Shown here: positions 46,932 through 55,571 of the stretch, in pieces
Numbering within the stretch: position 1 is the first letter of the stretch
Layout of the letters: each line of letters opens with the position of its first letter
Program-made: the position numbers and the translations under genes
Assembly (NCBI RefSeq): GCF_900114325.1
Contig: NZ_FOSR01000012.1
Location: 31,760 to 95,759, forward strand
Direction: 5' to 3'
Length of the DNA stretch: 64,000 nucleotides
DNA from: Rhodanobacter glycinis
GTDB taxonomy: Bacteria; Pseudomonadota; Gammaproteobacteria; Xanthomonadales; Rhodanobacteraceae
Notes under the pieces: generated by a model
Seen by the model: the letters and a program-made list of their open reading frames with translations, nothing else
Told to the model about the DNA's origin: nothing
The model's database searches: none

Positions 46932-48497
46932 TCAGGTGGCGGCTCGCGGAAGCGCCCACACGCTGTTGGCTTCGCCCGTCTGCGCGCGCCGGCTGGTGGC
47001 GCGGGCCAATGCGGCAAAGCCGAGGGCCAGTGCCAGTGCGCCGAGGTCGATGGCGGCCAGCGCGGTGTGTCCAGCCGCGGCACTGCGCCAGAACCACCAG
47101 CCGGTGGCGAAGCCGTGCGCCGCGGGTACCAGCGTGGTGACAATCGCGGCCAGCCACAGCAATTCGCGCGCGGCCTGAATCGGTGCGCGCACGCAGGCCC
47201 ACAGCAGGCACAGCGCCCAACCGACGAAGCAGATCCAGTGCTCGCCTGCATCCACGTTCCAGCCTGACCTTGGCAGCAGTTGCGCCGCGATGGCCGTGGC
47301 CGAAATCGCCACGCACACACCGATGCACACACCGACGGTAGCGCGTGCCATCACGTACGCAGAGCGACGTTGTTCGCCCTGGCGTCGGCGTCGGCGCGAT
47401 TCGATCCACAGCAGGTTGCCGGAGTAGAACAGGAACGCGCCGCCCAGCCCGAGCAGGAAGTACAGCCACTGCACGGCGGCGTTGCCGTAATCGCCAAAGT
47501 GCAGTGCATAGGCCCAGGCCAGCGTGGCGTGGTTGGCGTCGCGGTGGCCTGGCAATTGATTGGCGATCACTGCGCCGCTGGAGGCATCCAGCGCCAGCGT
47601 GCCGGTAGCCAGCGTGTGCGGCGCAGCGCCGGTGATTTCCACCGTGGCGTGGGCGTCGCCGGCATGCGCCAGTTTCAGGTATTGCGGCGTGAAGCCGTCA
47701 AGGCCCTGCTTGCGTGCGACGGCAGCGGCCTGCGCCACCCACGACGATACCGGTGCCCGCGGCGCGGCGATGCCCGATGCCTGCACGGTCGGCGCAGTAT
47801 TCATGGCTGGTGCCGAGGCCGCCAGCAGCTTGCCTTGCCAGGCCAGCGGGCCGATCGCCAGCATCAGCACCACGGACAGGCACAGCATTGCGCCGGTCAC
47901 CGCGAACATCGCGTGGAACGGCAGGCTCAGCACGCCGATGGCGTTGTGCGCGTCTTGCCAGAAGCGCTTGAGGTTGCGTCCCGGACGCAGCGCGAACAGG
48001 TCCTTCAGCAGGCGCGGCAGGTGGATGATCACGCCGCTCACCAGCGCGATGCCGTAGAGCAGGCTGACGATGCCCATCAGGTACATGCCGATGTTGCCGG
48101 GCAGGCCGAGCGAGAAATGCAATTTGTTGATCAGCCCGGGCAAGCCGGCCCCCGGTCGTTCGGGGCTGCCGGCCAGGTTGTCCAGCGTGGTGAACTGCCA
48201 TGTGCCGTGACTGTCCTGCCAGTACGCGCTGGGGCCTTCCAGCATGTAGCCGGGGAAGGTCATGCCCAGATGGGTGCGAGCCTCCGGGTGACGCGCCAGC
48301 GTCTCGTCGAGCAGGCGCTGCATGTCGCTCATCGAACCGGTGGTTGCCACGTGCGGCGTGGCCCACTGTTGCAACGGCTGCTGGAACACCGTGATCGCGC
48401 CGGCGTAGAACGCCACGAACAGCGCAAGCCCGGCGAGCAGGCCCATCCATGAATGCAGCGAAGTGAAGGTGCGCAGTGTGGCCGGTTTCAGTTTCAT
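46932..48497 (-). CDS. PepSY-associated transmembrane protein (iron-regulated, PiuB-like)
   Basis: 521 residues. Four PepSY-TM-type helices are visible: an N-terminal SLHSWMGLLAGLALFVAFYAGA, a second near 140-170 (GMYLMGIVSLLYGIAL) with LHFSLGLPG before it, a third near 195-220 (AIGVLSLPFHAMFAVTGAMLCL) and one near 345-365; the C-terminal 150 residues add more hydrophobic segments. Conserved His residues in these helices could hold haem, and related proteins act as inner-membrane ferric-siderophore reductases. It is the last gene of the receptor operon starting at 51204. Confidence 0.88.
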   Translation of the reverse strand: MKLKPATLRTFTSLHSWMGLLAGLALFVAFYAGAITVFQQPLQQWATPHVATTGSMSDMQRLLDETLARHPEARTHLGMTFPGYMLEGPSAYWQDSHGTWQFTTLDNLAGSPERPGAGLPGLINKLHFSLGLPGNIGMYLMGIVSLLYGIALVSGVIIHLPRLLKDLFALRPGRNLKRFWQDAHNAIGVLSLPFHAMFAVTGAMLCLSVVLMLAIGPLAWQGKLLAASAPAMNTAPTVQASGIAAPRAPVSSWVAQAAAVARKQGLDGFTPQYLKLAHAGDAHATVEITGAAPHTLATGTLALDASSGAVIANQLPGHRDANHATLAWAYALHFGDYGNAAVQWLYFLLGLGGAFLFYSGNLLWIESRRRRRQGEQRRSAYVMARATVGVCIGVCVAISATAIAAQLLPRSGWNVDAGEHWICFVGWALCLLWACVRAPIQAARELLWLAAIVTTLVPAAHGFATGWWFWRSAAAGHTALAAIDLGALALALGFAALARATSRRAQTGEANSVWALPRAAT

Positions 48498-48507
48498 GCG
48501 GCGTTCC

Positions 48508-48771
48508 TCAACGCACCCAGTCCAGCGCCTGCAACACGCGCAACAGCGCCAGCCCGGCCACGGCCAACGAGCCCAGCCACAGCCATGCGCGCCGGGTGCT
48601 GGCGAACTGCAGGCTGGCGCAGATCACGCCGACCCACACCGGGATGAAGGCAAGCATGCCGGGCACCAGGGTGGATTGCCACGGCCCCGGCAGCAGCCAG
48701 CAGACCAGCCCCACCAGTGCAGTGGACAGGAAGAAGCCGGCCACCACGCCGGCCGCGAAACGGCCCCACAT
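48508..48771 (-). CDS. DUF3649-like small membrane protein
   Basis: 87 residues from ATG 48771 with three hydrophobic segments; VWVGVICASLQFASTRRAW (about residues 45-63) resembles the DUF3649 pattern of iron-uptake-linked membrane proteins. Start and stop are both tightly packed: ATG overlaps the stop of the preceding gene (ATGA) and the PepSY gene begins 11 bp later. Role is unknown; its place in an iron operon is the only clue. Confidence 0.7.
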   Translation of the reverse strand: MWGRFAAGVVAGFFLSTALVGLVCWLLPGPWQSTLVPGMLAFIPVWVGVICASLQFASTRRAWLWLGSLAVAGLALLRVLQALDWVR

Positions 48772-49064
48772 CAGTCGTCCTCCCGCGCGGTGGCCTCGGC
48801 GGCATGACGGTCGGCCAACAGCGCGAAATACGGTTGCATGACCAGCGCCAGCATCCAGCCAACCAGCATTGCGCACAGGCCGGCACCGGGCCCGAGTGCG
48901 GCGATCCAGCCGACCAGCGCCAGCACGGCGAGGGCGAAGCCGCCGCCCAGCACGCCGCGCCGACGTCGCCATGCATGCCACACGCAGTGCGGCGAGGCGG
49001 CGTACAGCAGCGCCGCGGACAACAGCGTCGCCACGCATGCCAGCAAGGTCAGCCATGCCGTCAT
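48771..49064 (-). CDS. DUF3325-like small membrane protein
   Basis: 97 residues with three hydrophobic segments: LTLLACVATLLSAALLYAA, an RRRRGVL positive loop, FALAVLALVGWIAALGPG, and AMLVGWMLALVMQPYFALL. This arrangement matches DUF3325, which occurs with DUF3649 and PepSY proteins after TonB receptors. It begins 10 bp after the receptor gene. Function is not known. Confidence 0.7.
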   Translation of the reverse strand: MTAWLTLLACVATLLSAALLYAASPHCVWHAWRRRRGVLGGGFALAVLALVGWIAALGPGAGLCAMLVGWMLALVMQPYFALLADRHAAEATAREDD

Positions 49065-49074
49065 CGGCCGATGC

Positions 49075-51204
49075 CTACCAGCGATACCGCGCGCTGGCGG
49101 TCACGTTGCGCGCGTAGCCGTAGTAGCACCAGACGGCGCTGTTGCAGACCGAGACGTAGTTGCGGTCGAACAGGTTGCTGGCGTTCAACTGCAGGCGCCA
49201 GCGACCGGTTTCGTAATGCACCACGCCATCGACCAGGGTGTATGACGGCGTCTGCCACTGGTTGTAGCTGTCGCCGTAATGCGCGCCCACGTAACGCACG
49301 CCGCCGCCGAAACCCAGCCCGGCCAGTGGACCGCTGACGATGGTGTAGTCGGCGCCGATCGCCGCCTGCTGCTTCGGCAGCAGTGGAATCTGCTTGCCCA
49401 GCGAGGGCAGGTCGTTGGTCGCGGTGACCTTCGAGTTGCTGTAGGTGTAGTCGCCGTACAGGCTGAAATTCGTGCCGAAGTTCCAGCGGCCTTCCAGCTC
49501 CACTCCGCGCAGGCGCGTCTGACCCTGCTGCACCTGGAACAAGGTGTGGTTGGGATCGATGGTGAGCGAGTTCTTCTGGGTGATCTGGTAGGCCGCGAGG
49601 CTGAGCAGGCCATTGCCGCTGGTCGGCTGGAACTTCAGGCCGGCCTCGTACTGATCGCCGGTGGTCGGCTTGAAGGCGATGCCGGCGAAGTCGGTGCCCA
49701 CGGTGGGCTGGAACGAGTGCGACCACGACACGTACGGCACGAAGCCGCTGTCAAAGCGGTAGTTGACGCCGATGCGGCCGGAGAAGGCGTGGTCGGTCTG
49801 CTGCGCACGGGTGTCGCCGATCAACTGGTTCGTGTTGGTGTCCACGTGATCCTGGCGGCCGCCGATGGTGATGCCCCAACGATCGATCCTGATCTGGTCC
49901 TGCGCGTACACGCCGAGCTGCTTCTGCACCTGCAGCGTGTGCGTGGTGTAGGCGGGTACCGTCACCGGGCTGCCGTAGACCGGGTCGAAGATGTCCAGCG
50001 GAGGTGCGTCGAAATCGAACGCCGAGGCGTAGTCGTCGTTCGAGCGGCGGTAGTCCACGCCCACCAGCACGGTGTGCTGCAGCGCGCCGGTGTCGAAGTC
50101 GTATTGCAGGTTGTTGTCGACGCTGAAGGTCTTGGTGTGGTTTTCGTTGGGGAAGGCGTAGCGGATCAGCGTGCGGTTGTCGGCCAGCAGCCCGAACGCG
50201 CCGATGTTGGCGCCGTCACTGTCCACGTCGGCCTTGCCGTAACGCAGGTTCTGCCGGAATGTCACGCCGTTGGCGAAGTCGTGGCGGAACGCGTAGCCGA
50301 TCGAGGCCAGCGTCTTGTCATAGTCGTTCTGGCCCGGCTCGCCGGTGAAGCGGTGGCGGGAAATCTTGCCGTTGGGGTTGTACAACAACGTGCCTGCCGC
50401 GGGCAGGAAGCCGGCACCCGAATCGGTATCGCCCTTCTGGAAGCGCGACAGCACGGTCAGCGAGGTGGCGTCTGAGGGCTTCCACGTGATCGCGGGTGCG
50501 AGGTAGTAGCGGTCGTCCTTGATGTAGTCGGTCATGGTGTTGCTGTTGCGGGCCAGGCCGGTGAGGCGGTACAGCAGCGTGCCCGCGTCGTTCAGCGGAC
50601 CACCGAAATCGAACGTGCCCTGGCGCAGGGCGAAGCTGCCGTACGCGACGCCCACTTCGTGCAGCGGCTGCGCGGTGGGCTGCTTGCTGATCATGTTGAT
50701 CATGCCGCCCGGCGGCATCGCGCCGTACAGCACCGACGACGGTCCCTTGATCACCTCCAGCCGTTCCAGCCCGTAAGGTTCGATGCGGGTGATGCCGGTA
50801 CCGGAGCCGGCGGGCAGGGCCAGCCCGTCGAGATAACGCGCCGGGGTGAAGCCGCGTACCAGCAACCAGTCGCTGCGCGAATCGGGGCCGTAGCCGCCAC
50901 CTTGCGCGCCAGCGGTGTACCACACCGCTTCCTCGATGCCCTGGATGCCGCGGCGGGCCATCTGCTGGTCGGTGATCACCGACACCGACTGCGGGATGGC
51001 CACGATCGGGGTGTCAGTCTTGGTCACCGAATCGCTGTCCTTGACGATCTTCGCGCTGACCTGCACGCCTTTCAGCGTGGTGGCCTGTTGCGGCGAGGGC
51101 GTGGTGTCGGCGGCATGGGCCACAGCCATGCCGCTGAGCAGGGGCAGGCCAAGCAGAGCGCATTGGAGCGCGCGGGGAAGACAACGCAGATGGAACCTGG
51201 ACAT
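49075..51204 (-). CDS. TonB-dependent siderophore receptor (FhuA/FoxA-type)
   Basis: 709 residues. Signal peptide ends near VAHAADTT. The TonB box region is TLKGVQVSAKIV. Plug motifs: IPQSVSVITDQQMARRG, LLVRGFTPARYLDGLALPAG, LERLEVIKGPSSVLYGAMPPGG and NMISKQPT, as in hydroxamate receptors; a 22-strand barrel follows, with a conserved SWSHSFQPTVGTDF strand and the terminal aromatic SARYRW. It imports a ferric siderophore, probably a hydroxamate such as ferrichrome or ferrioxamine (inferred from plug motifs). First gene of an operon with DUF3325, DUF3649 and PepSY genes; a Fur-box-like site lies 135 bp upstream. Confidence 0.92.
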   Translation of the reverse strand: MSRFHLRCLPRALQCALLGLPLLSGMAVAHAADTTPSPQQATTLKGVQVSAKIVKDSDSVTKTDTPIVAIPQSVSVITDQQMARRGIQGIEEAVWYTAGAQGGGYGPDSRSDWLLVRGFTPARYLDGLALPAGSGTGITRIEPYGLERLEVIKGPSSVLYGAMPPGGMINMISKQPTAQPLHEVGVAYGSFALRQGTFDFGGPLNDAGTLLYRLTGLARNSNTMTDYIKDDRYYLAPAITWKPSDATSLTVLSRFQKGDTDSGAGFLPAAGTLLYNPNGKISRHRFTGEPGQNDYDKTLASIGYAFRHDFANGVTFRQNLRYGKADVDSDGANIGAFGLLADNRTLIRYAFPNENHTKTFSVDNNLQYDFDTGALQHTVLVGVDYRRSNDDYASAFDFDAPPLDIFDPVYGSPVTVPAYTTHTLQVQKQLGVYAQDQIRIDRWGITIGGRQDHVDTNTNQLIGDTRAQQTDHAFSGRIGVNYRFDSGFVPYVSWSHSFQPTVGTDFAGIAFKPTTGDQYEAGLKFQPTSGNGLLSLAAYQITQKNSLTIDPNHTLFQVQQGQTRLRGVELEGRWNFGTNFSLYGDYTYSNSKVTATNDLPSLGKQIPLLPKQQAAIGADYTIVSGPLAGLGFGGGVRYVGAHYGDSYNQWQTPSYTLVDGVVHYETGRWRLQLNASNLFDRNYVSVCNSAVWCYYGYARNVTASARYRW

Positions 51205-51336
51205 CGGAAACCTTGGCGAATGAGGGCGGTCGGCGCCGCACTCCGGCCGTCATCTTCGGGTGGTGACGGCCGGGGCGAACGGTTTGTTCTCGACGGCTCG
51301 ACACAAGGCGTTCAGGCAGATGCGTCAGAAGTTGCG

Positions 51337-51355
51337 TATGAGAATGATTCGCATT
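51337..51355 (-). promoter_or_regulatory. Fur-box-like site upstream of the FhuA-type receptor operon
   Basis: TATGAGAATGATTCGCATT is a near-palindrome matching the Fur consensus and closely resembling the site at 16040-16058. Apart from this site, the 390-bp gap 51205-51595 holds only GC-rich DNA in which I recognise nothing. Confidence 0.75.
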
Positions 51356-51595
51356 GTAAATCCAATGCCGGGTTTTCGGCAACGCCGCCGTCCTGAGCCC
51401 GGTTCGTCCGGAGCCGTTAGGGAAGGCCGGCTGCGCATCGCGGCACCTCGATGCCGCCCTCTGTGCGGGCTGCGCTCCGTGCGAACGGGGCAGAGATCCA
51501 CGCCCTTCGCTCCGCTTGTTGCCCGGGCCAAGCCCAGCCTGGATGGCCGGGGAGCTGAGTGACGCGGGTGAGTGCCCGTTCGACCGGGAAGCGGC

Positions 51596-52216
51596 TCAGC
51601 TTGCGGTGCGTGGCACGAAATGCAGCGCCAGCGAGTTCATGCAATAGCGCAAACCGGTCGGGCGTGGGCCGTCGTCGAAGACGTGGCCGAGATGGCTGTC
51701 GCAGCGGGCGCAGCGGATCTCGGTGCGTTCCATGCCGAGGGTGGCATCACGATTTTGCACCACGTTGTGGGCCGAGATCGGCTGCCAGAAGCTGGGCCAG
51801 CCGGTGCCCGAGTCGAACTCGGTGGCGTCGTCGTAAAGCGCGGTGCCGCAGCCGCGGCAGCGAAAGATGCCGCGTGCGGCGGGGCGTTCGTGCTCGCCGC
51901 TGAAGGCCCGTTCGGTACCGCGCCGACGCATGATGTCGAAGGAGGCTTGCGACAGGCGCTGGTGCCACTGGGCATCGGTCAGCACCAGCTTCAGCTCGCG
52001 ATGCAGGCCAAGGTTGCGGCCGTCGTCGGCGAAGGTTTCCAGCAGGACCGAGCCCGGCGTGGTGTGGATCAGCCCCGGTGGCCAGCTGTCGGCGCCGGCG
52101 GCGAGCAGGCGGGGCAACGCGATGCTGCCGCCCACGGCAAGCATCACGCCGCCGGCCAGGGCCGAACGCAGGAAGCGGCGGCGATCTGCGGCAATGACTT
52201 CATCGATGCGTGACAT
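51596..52216 (-). CDS. msrB: Tat-exported methionine-(R)-sulfoxide reductase MsrB
   Basis: 206 residues. The N-terminus DRRRFLRSALAGG (residues 11-23) with a following hydrophobic stretch is a twin-arginine signal, so the enzyme works in the periplasm. MsrB motifs are complete: zinc cysteines CRGC (120, 123) and CARC (169, 172), GTGWPSFW (137-144), HLGHVFDDGPRPTG, and the catalytic Cys192 in RYCMNS. It reduces R-methionine sulfoxide in proteins. ATG 52216 has an AGGAGA Shine-Dalgarno. It follows the DipZ-like gene by 93 bp on the same strand without another visible promoter, so DipZ likely supplies its electrons. Confidence 0.95.
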   Translation of the reverse strand: MSRIDEVIAADRRRFLRSALAGGVMLAVGGSIALPRLLAAGADSWPPGLIHTTPGSVLLETFADDGRNLGLHRELKLVLTDAQWHQRLSQASFDIMRRRGTERAFSGEHERPAARGIFRCRGCGTALYDDATEFDSGTGWPSFWQPISAHNVVQNRDATLGMERTEIRCARCDSHLGHVFDDGPRPTGLRYCMNSLALHFVPRTAS

Positions 52217-52309
52217 GACGGTCTCCTGGGGGAGTCGGAGGTGTGGAGTCGGCCATGGCGTTCAACGTCCGCGGCCGGCGCCCGATGGCTTCAGGTCTTT
52301 TACGGCCAC

Positions 52310-54037
52310 TTAGCCGAAGGTGAAGGCGTAGGCGCGCACGCCGGGGTCGAGGAAGGTGATCTTGAACACCCGCTCGCCGGTGCCGTGGGCCTGGCGCACC
52401 AGCTGGTACAGCCGCTGCGAGGTCACCGTGCCATTGCCGTCGGCGTCGGTGTCCATGCCGTGGTCGGCGCCCGGTGCCTTGCCATCCAGCGTGACGCGGA
52501 AGCGCACCGGCTTGCCGTCCTTGGTCGGGCCCAGCACCAGGTGAAGGTCGCGGCCACGGAAGCGATAGCTGATGCTGCCGTCGGCGCGATCGAGCGTGGC
52601 GTCCTGCGGATGCACCGTCCAGCGGCCGTCGAGCGCCCACTGATTGGTAGCCAGCGTGGCGGGCGCGTGGTAGGGGAAGGCATCGTCATGGGCGACCTGG
52701 CCGCTGGCGAAATTTTCTGCGCGGGCGTAGCCGACGTAGGTTTCCGGCGAACGCTGCGCATCACCCGAGGCGGCTGCTTCCGCGCCTTTCGCGCCCGGCT
52801 GCACGTAACCGCCCGGCAGGTTCTTGTAGCCGGCATCGGTGAGCAGGCGGCGAATCATGTCCTCGCCTTCCGCGTAGCCGCCTTCGCCAAAGTAGTGGTG
52901 GCGGATGCGGCCGTGTGCGTCGATGAAGTAATCCGCCGGCCAGTATTCGTTGTTGAAGCCCTGCCAGATCGCGTAGTCGTCATCCAGCGCCACCGGGTAC
53001 TTCACGCCCAGGCGTTTCACGGCGGCGGCCACGTTGGCCGGGTCCTTCTCGAAGGCGAATTCCGGGGAATGCACGCCAATGATCACCAGGCCGTGGTCCT
53101 TGTACTTGTCGTACCAGGCTTCGACGTAAGGCAGCGAGCGCAGGCAGTTGATGCAGGAATAGGTCCAGAAATCCACCAGCACCACCTTGCCGCGCAGCGA
53201 CTGCGGAGTCAGCGCGCCGCTGTTGAGCCAGCCGGTGGCACCGGCGAGCGAAGGAAACTGGCCTTCGATCGGCAGCGGCTCGCCGGCTTTCGGCGCCGGT
53301 TCGGCGGAGGCCGTCGACATGGGGCGTACCGCGTTGATCAGCTTCTGCTCGATGCCGCTGGTGCTGGCCAGCGAGACGCGGGTGAGCAGGCCGGTATCCG
53401 CACCCAGCGCAATCGCCACCACGCCGCACAGCACCAGCGCACCCAGCCCGCGGCGAACCCATTCGCCCGCGCCCAGCGAGCGCTTCATCACGGCGAATAC
53501 GCGGCCGCCCACGGCCAACGCCAGCGCCAGCGAGGTGGCCGCGCCGGCGGCGTAGACGAGCAGCAGCAGGGTGGTGGCCACGCTGGCGCCGTTCAGTGCC
53601 GCGCCGGTCAGCAGCAGGCCGAGGATCGGTCCGGCGCAGGGCGCCCACAGCAGGCCGGTGGCGATGCCCAGGCCCACCGCGCCCCAGATCGAATCCTGTT
53701 CCGAATCGGCGTGTTGCGACAGCCGGTTGCCCAGCGCCACGAACGGCCGGGTGATCCATTCGGCCAGGTGCGTGGAGAGCAGGGTAAGCCCGAGGAAGGC
53801 CAGCACCACCAGCGCCACGATGCGGCCGTACTGGTTCGCATGCACCGCCCAGCCACCGCCGACCGCGGCCAGCGTGGCGACAAGGGCGAAGGTGAGCGCC
53901 ATGCCGATCAGCATCGGCAGGCCGTTGCGCGCGAACGGCCGGTCGGCGCGGGCGAACACGAACGGCAGTACCGGCAGGATGCACGGGCTGAGAATGGTCA
54001 GTACGCCGCCGAGGTAGGCGAGTAGCAGCAGGATCAT
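52310..54037 (-). CDS. DipZ-like CcdA-thioredoxin fusion (periplasmic reductant supply)
   Basis: 575 residues from ATG 54037 (GTG 54049 is possible). The N-terminal CcdA/DsbD-beta-like membrane part (about 1-230) has the paired cysteines LSPCILP (Cys19) and WAPCAGP (Cys134). A TlpA/AhpC-like thioredoxin domain (about 255-400) has DFWTYSCINCLR with CINC at 295-298. The C-terminal 150 residues (SISYRFRGRDLHLVLGP, RVFKITFLDPGVRAYAFTFG) are the beta-sandwich domain seen in mycobacterial DipZ. It moves electrons from cytoplasmic thioredoxin to the periplasm, here probably to MsrB. A sigma-F-type promoter site precedes it. Confidence 0.9.
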   Translation of the reverse strand: MILLLLAYLGGVLTILSPCILPVLPFVFARADRPFARNGLPMLIGMALTFALVATLAAVGGGWAVHANQYGRIVALVVLAFLGLTLLSTHLAEWITRPFVALGNRLSQHADSEQDSIWGAVGLGIATGLLWAPCAGPILGLLLTGAALNGASVATTLLLLVYAAGAATSLALALAVGGRVFAVMKRSLGAGEWVRRGLGALVLCGVVAIALGADTGLLTRVSLASTSGIEQKLINAVRPMSTASAEPAPKAGEPLPIEGQFPSLAGATGWLNSGALTPQSLRGKVVLVDFWTYSCINCLRSLPYVEAWYDKYKDHGLVIIGVHSPEFAFEKDPANVAAAVKRLGVKYPVALDDDYAIWQGFNNEYWPADYFIDAHGRIRHHYFGEGGYAEGEDMIRRLLTDAGYKNLPGGYVQPGAKGAEAAASGDAQRSPETYVGYARAENFASGQVAHDDAFPYHAPATLATNQWALDGRWTVHPQDATLDRADGSISYRFRGRDLHLVLGPTKDGKPVRFRVTLDGKAPGADHGMDTDADGNGTVTSQRLYQLVRQAHGTGERVFKITFLDPGVRAYAFTFG

Positions 54038-54072
54038 GGCGTCAGGCACCTGTGGAAGGGTTCGCTGGGGTA

Positions 54073-54098
54073 TTCGCCGGCTCTCGTCGGGCGGTTAC
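54073..54098 (-). promoter_or_regulatory. Predicted sigma-F-type promoter of dipZ-msrB
   Basis: On the minus strand GTAACC (54098-54093), 16 bp, then CGAA (54076-54073), about 36 bp before ATG 54037. The same element with the same 16-bp spacer occurs at 54134-54159 and 55545-55570. It matches, as I recall it, the motif reported for the NrsF-controlled sigma F of Caulobacter. Confidence 0.75.
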
Positions 54099-54133
54099 AT
54101 CCCCGAGAGCGTGGGCATGCCCTTGTATACGAG

Positions 54134-54159
54134 GTAACCATCGCGGTGGATGCGGCGAA
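54134..54159 (+). promoter_or_regulatory. Predicted sigma-F-type promoter of the sigma gene (autoregulation)
   Basis: GTAACC (54134-54139), 16 bp, CGAA (54156-54159), in the context GAGGTAACC shared with the site at 55545. It lies 32 bp before ATG 54191 and points back to back with the dipZ promoter. It also rules out the open start at 54146, which would precede the transcript. Confidence 0.8.
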
Positions 54160-54190
54160 CCGGAAATGGAGTGAAACACCAGGAACAAGC

Positions 54191-54847
54191 ATGCCCCTCT
54201 TGACCGCTGGCGGTTCATGGGTGATAGATGATGGTCTGCCTTCACCATCGGATCGCCCCTTTACCGTGTCAGTCGAAGCCGCCAGCCCCAGTGAGCAGGC
54301 CGAGCGCCAGCGGGCAGCGTGGATGGCTGCCGCGCAAGCGGGCGATCGGCGTGCCTATGAGCGTGTGCTGGCCAGTTCGCTGTCGTTGATCCGCAGCGTG
54401 GCGCGTCGGCAGGGCGTGCCGGTGGATTCGATCGATGACGTGGTGCAGGAAACCCTGTTGACTGTGCACCGCGTACGCCACACCTACGATCCGACCCGCT
54501 CGTTCGATGCGTGGCTGGCCGCCATTGCCAGCCGCCGCGCGATCGATGCCCTGCGCAGCCAGGGCCGTCGCGGCCGGCGCGAAGTGCACGACGAATTCGC
54601 GCTGGACCAGCATCCCGATCGTGACGACGCCAGCGCCGAAGGCGAACGCGAACAGCAGGCGCTGCGCCTGCGCGACGCCATCGCCGAACTGCCGCCGGGT
54701 CAGCGTGAAGCGGTGGAGCAACTGGGATTGAAGGAACAGACACTGGCCGAGGCTGCCGCCTTGACGGGGCGAAATACCGGCGCACTGAAAGTGAACCTGC
54801 ACCGCGCACTGAAGGCGTTGCGCGGTCGCATGCACGGAGAACCCTAG
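54191..54847 (+). CDS. ECF sigma factor, sigma-F type, paired with NrsF
   Basis: 218 residues from ATG 54191, with AGGA about 8 bp upstream and downstream of the predicted promoter. Region 2 (about 45-115) includes RAYERVLASSLSLIRSVARR, SIDDVVQETLLTVHR and FDAWLAAIASRRAIDALR; region 4 (about 150-205) includes ELPPGQREAVEQLGLKEQT and GRNTGALKVNLHRALKALR. The DUF1109/NrsF gene follows 5 bp after its stop, which identifies the group: sigma-F-like factors released by oxidative or metal stress at the membrane. Predicted targets here: its own operon, dipZ-msrB, and the Met-rich peptide gene. Confidence 0.88.
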   Translation: MPLLTAGGSWVIDDGLPSPSDRPFTVSVEAASPSEQAERQRAAWMAAAQAGDRRAYERVLASSLSLIRSVARRQGVPVDSIDDVVQETLLTVHRVRHTYDPTRSFDAWLAAIASRRAIDALRSQGRRGRREVHDEFALDQHPDRDDASAEGEREQQALRLRDAIAELPPGQREAVEQLGLKEQTLAEAAALTGRNTGALKVNLHRALKALRGRMHGEP

Positions 54848-54852
54848 AAACC

Positions 54853-55509
54853 ATGTCGTCCGATCCACGCCGCCACGAAGCCCTGATCGATGCGCTCGGC
54901 GCCGAGCTGACGCCGGTACGGCGCCTGCTGCCGCCGTGGCTGCGCACGCTCGGTTGGCTGCTCGCCGTGGTGGCCATCGCGGCGGGATTGCTGATGCGCT
55001 ATGGCGATCAGCCGATGTTGCGGCGCTGGGCCGGTGCTCCCGATCTGGCCTGGGCGGCGGCCGGCGCCGTGTTCACCGCGGTCTGCGCCGCATGGTGTGC
55101 TTTCGTGCTGGGCGTGCCCGGACGTTCGCGTGCATGGGCCTGGTTGCCGGTGCCCGGCTTGCTGTTGTGGATCGGTGCCAGTGGCCTGGGTTGCCTGCGC
55201 ACGTGGTTGGCGCCGGATACCGACATTGCCACCTTGCACCAATCCGTTGATTGCCTGGTGTTCATCATCAGTTTCTCGGTTCCGCTGTCGATATTGATGG
55301 TGTGGTTGCTGCGTCGCGCCTGCCCGTTGCGGCCGGCGCTTACCGCGGTGATGGTGGGGCTGGCCAGTGCTGCCGCCTCGGCCAGCCTGCTGGAGATTTG
55401 CCACAACTTCGACGCGGCGGCCACCGACCTGCTGACCCATGCGCTGGCCGTGGCCATCGTGGTGGGCGTCAACGTGGCGATGGGCGGGCGGCTGCTGTCG
55501 CGGCATTGA
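54853..55509 (+). CDS. nrsF: NrsF-type membrane anti-sigma factor (DUF1109)
   Basis: 218 residues with six hydrophobic segments (about 33-52, 65-85, 93-112, 128-150, 160-182, 190-210). The opening LIDALGAELTPVRRLLPPWLR fits DUF1109, and two cysteines conserved in position in this family are seen in GLGCLRTW and SVDCLVFIISFSVP; further cysteines lie in LRRACPL and EICHNF. NrsF proteins hold the cognate ECF sigma at the inner membrane and release it under stress, with cysteine or metal chemistry implicated. Start chosen at ATG 54853, 5 bp after the sigma stop. Confidence 0.85.
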   Translation: MSSDPRRHEALIDALGAELTPVRRLLPPWLRTLGWLLAVVAIAAGLLMRYGDQPMLRRWAGAPDLAWAAAGAVFTAVCAAWCAFVLGVPGRSRAWAWLPVPGLLLWIGASGLGCLRTWLAPDTDIATLHQSVDCLVFIISFSVPLSILMVWLLRRACPLRPALTAVMVGLASAAASASLLEICHNFDAAATDLLTHALAVAIVVGVNVAMGGRLLSRH

Positions 55510-55544
55510 TCGGCAGGTCGCCGCGAGTTGCGGTTTGCCTTGAG

Positions 55545-55570
55545 GTAACCGTCGACGTGCGGCCTGCGAA
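55545..55570 (+). promoter_or_regulatory. Predicted sigma-F-type promoter of the Met-rich peptide gene
   Basis: GTAACC (55545-55550), 16 bp, CGAA (55567-55570), in the same GAGGTAACC context as the sigma gene promoter. It begins 35 bp after the nrsF stop. Confidence 0.8.
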
Positions 55571-55571
55571 G

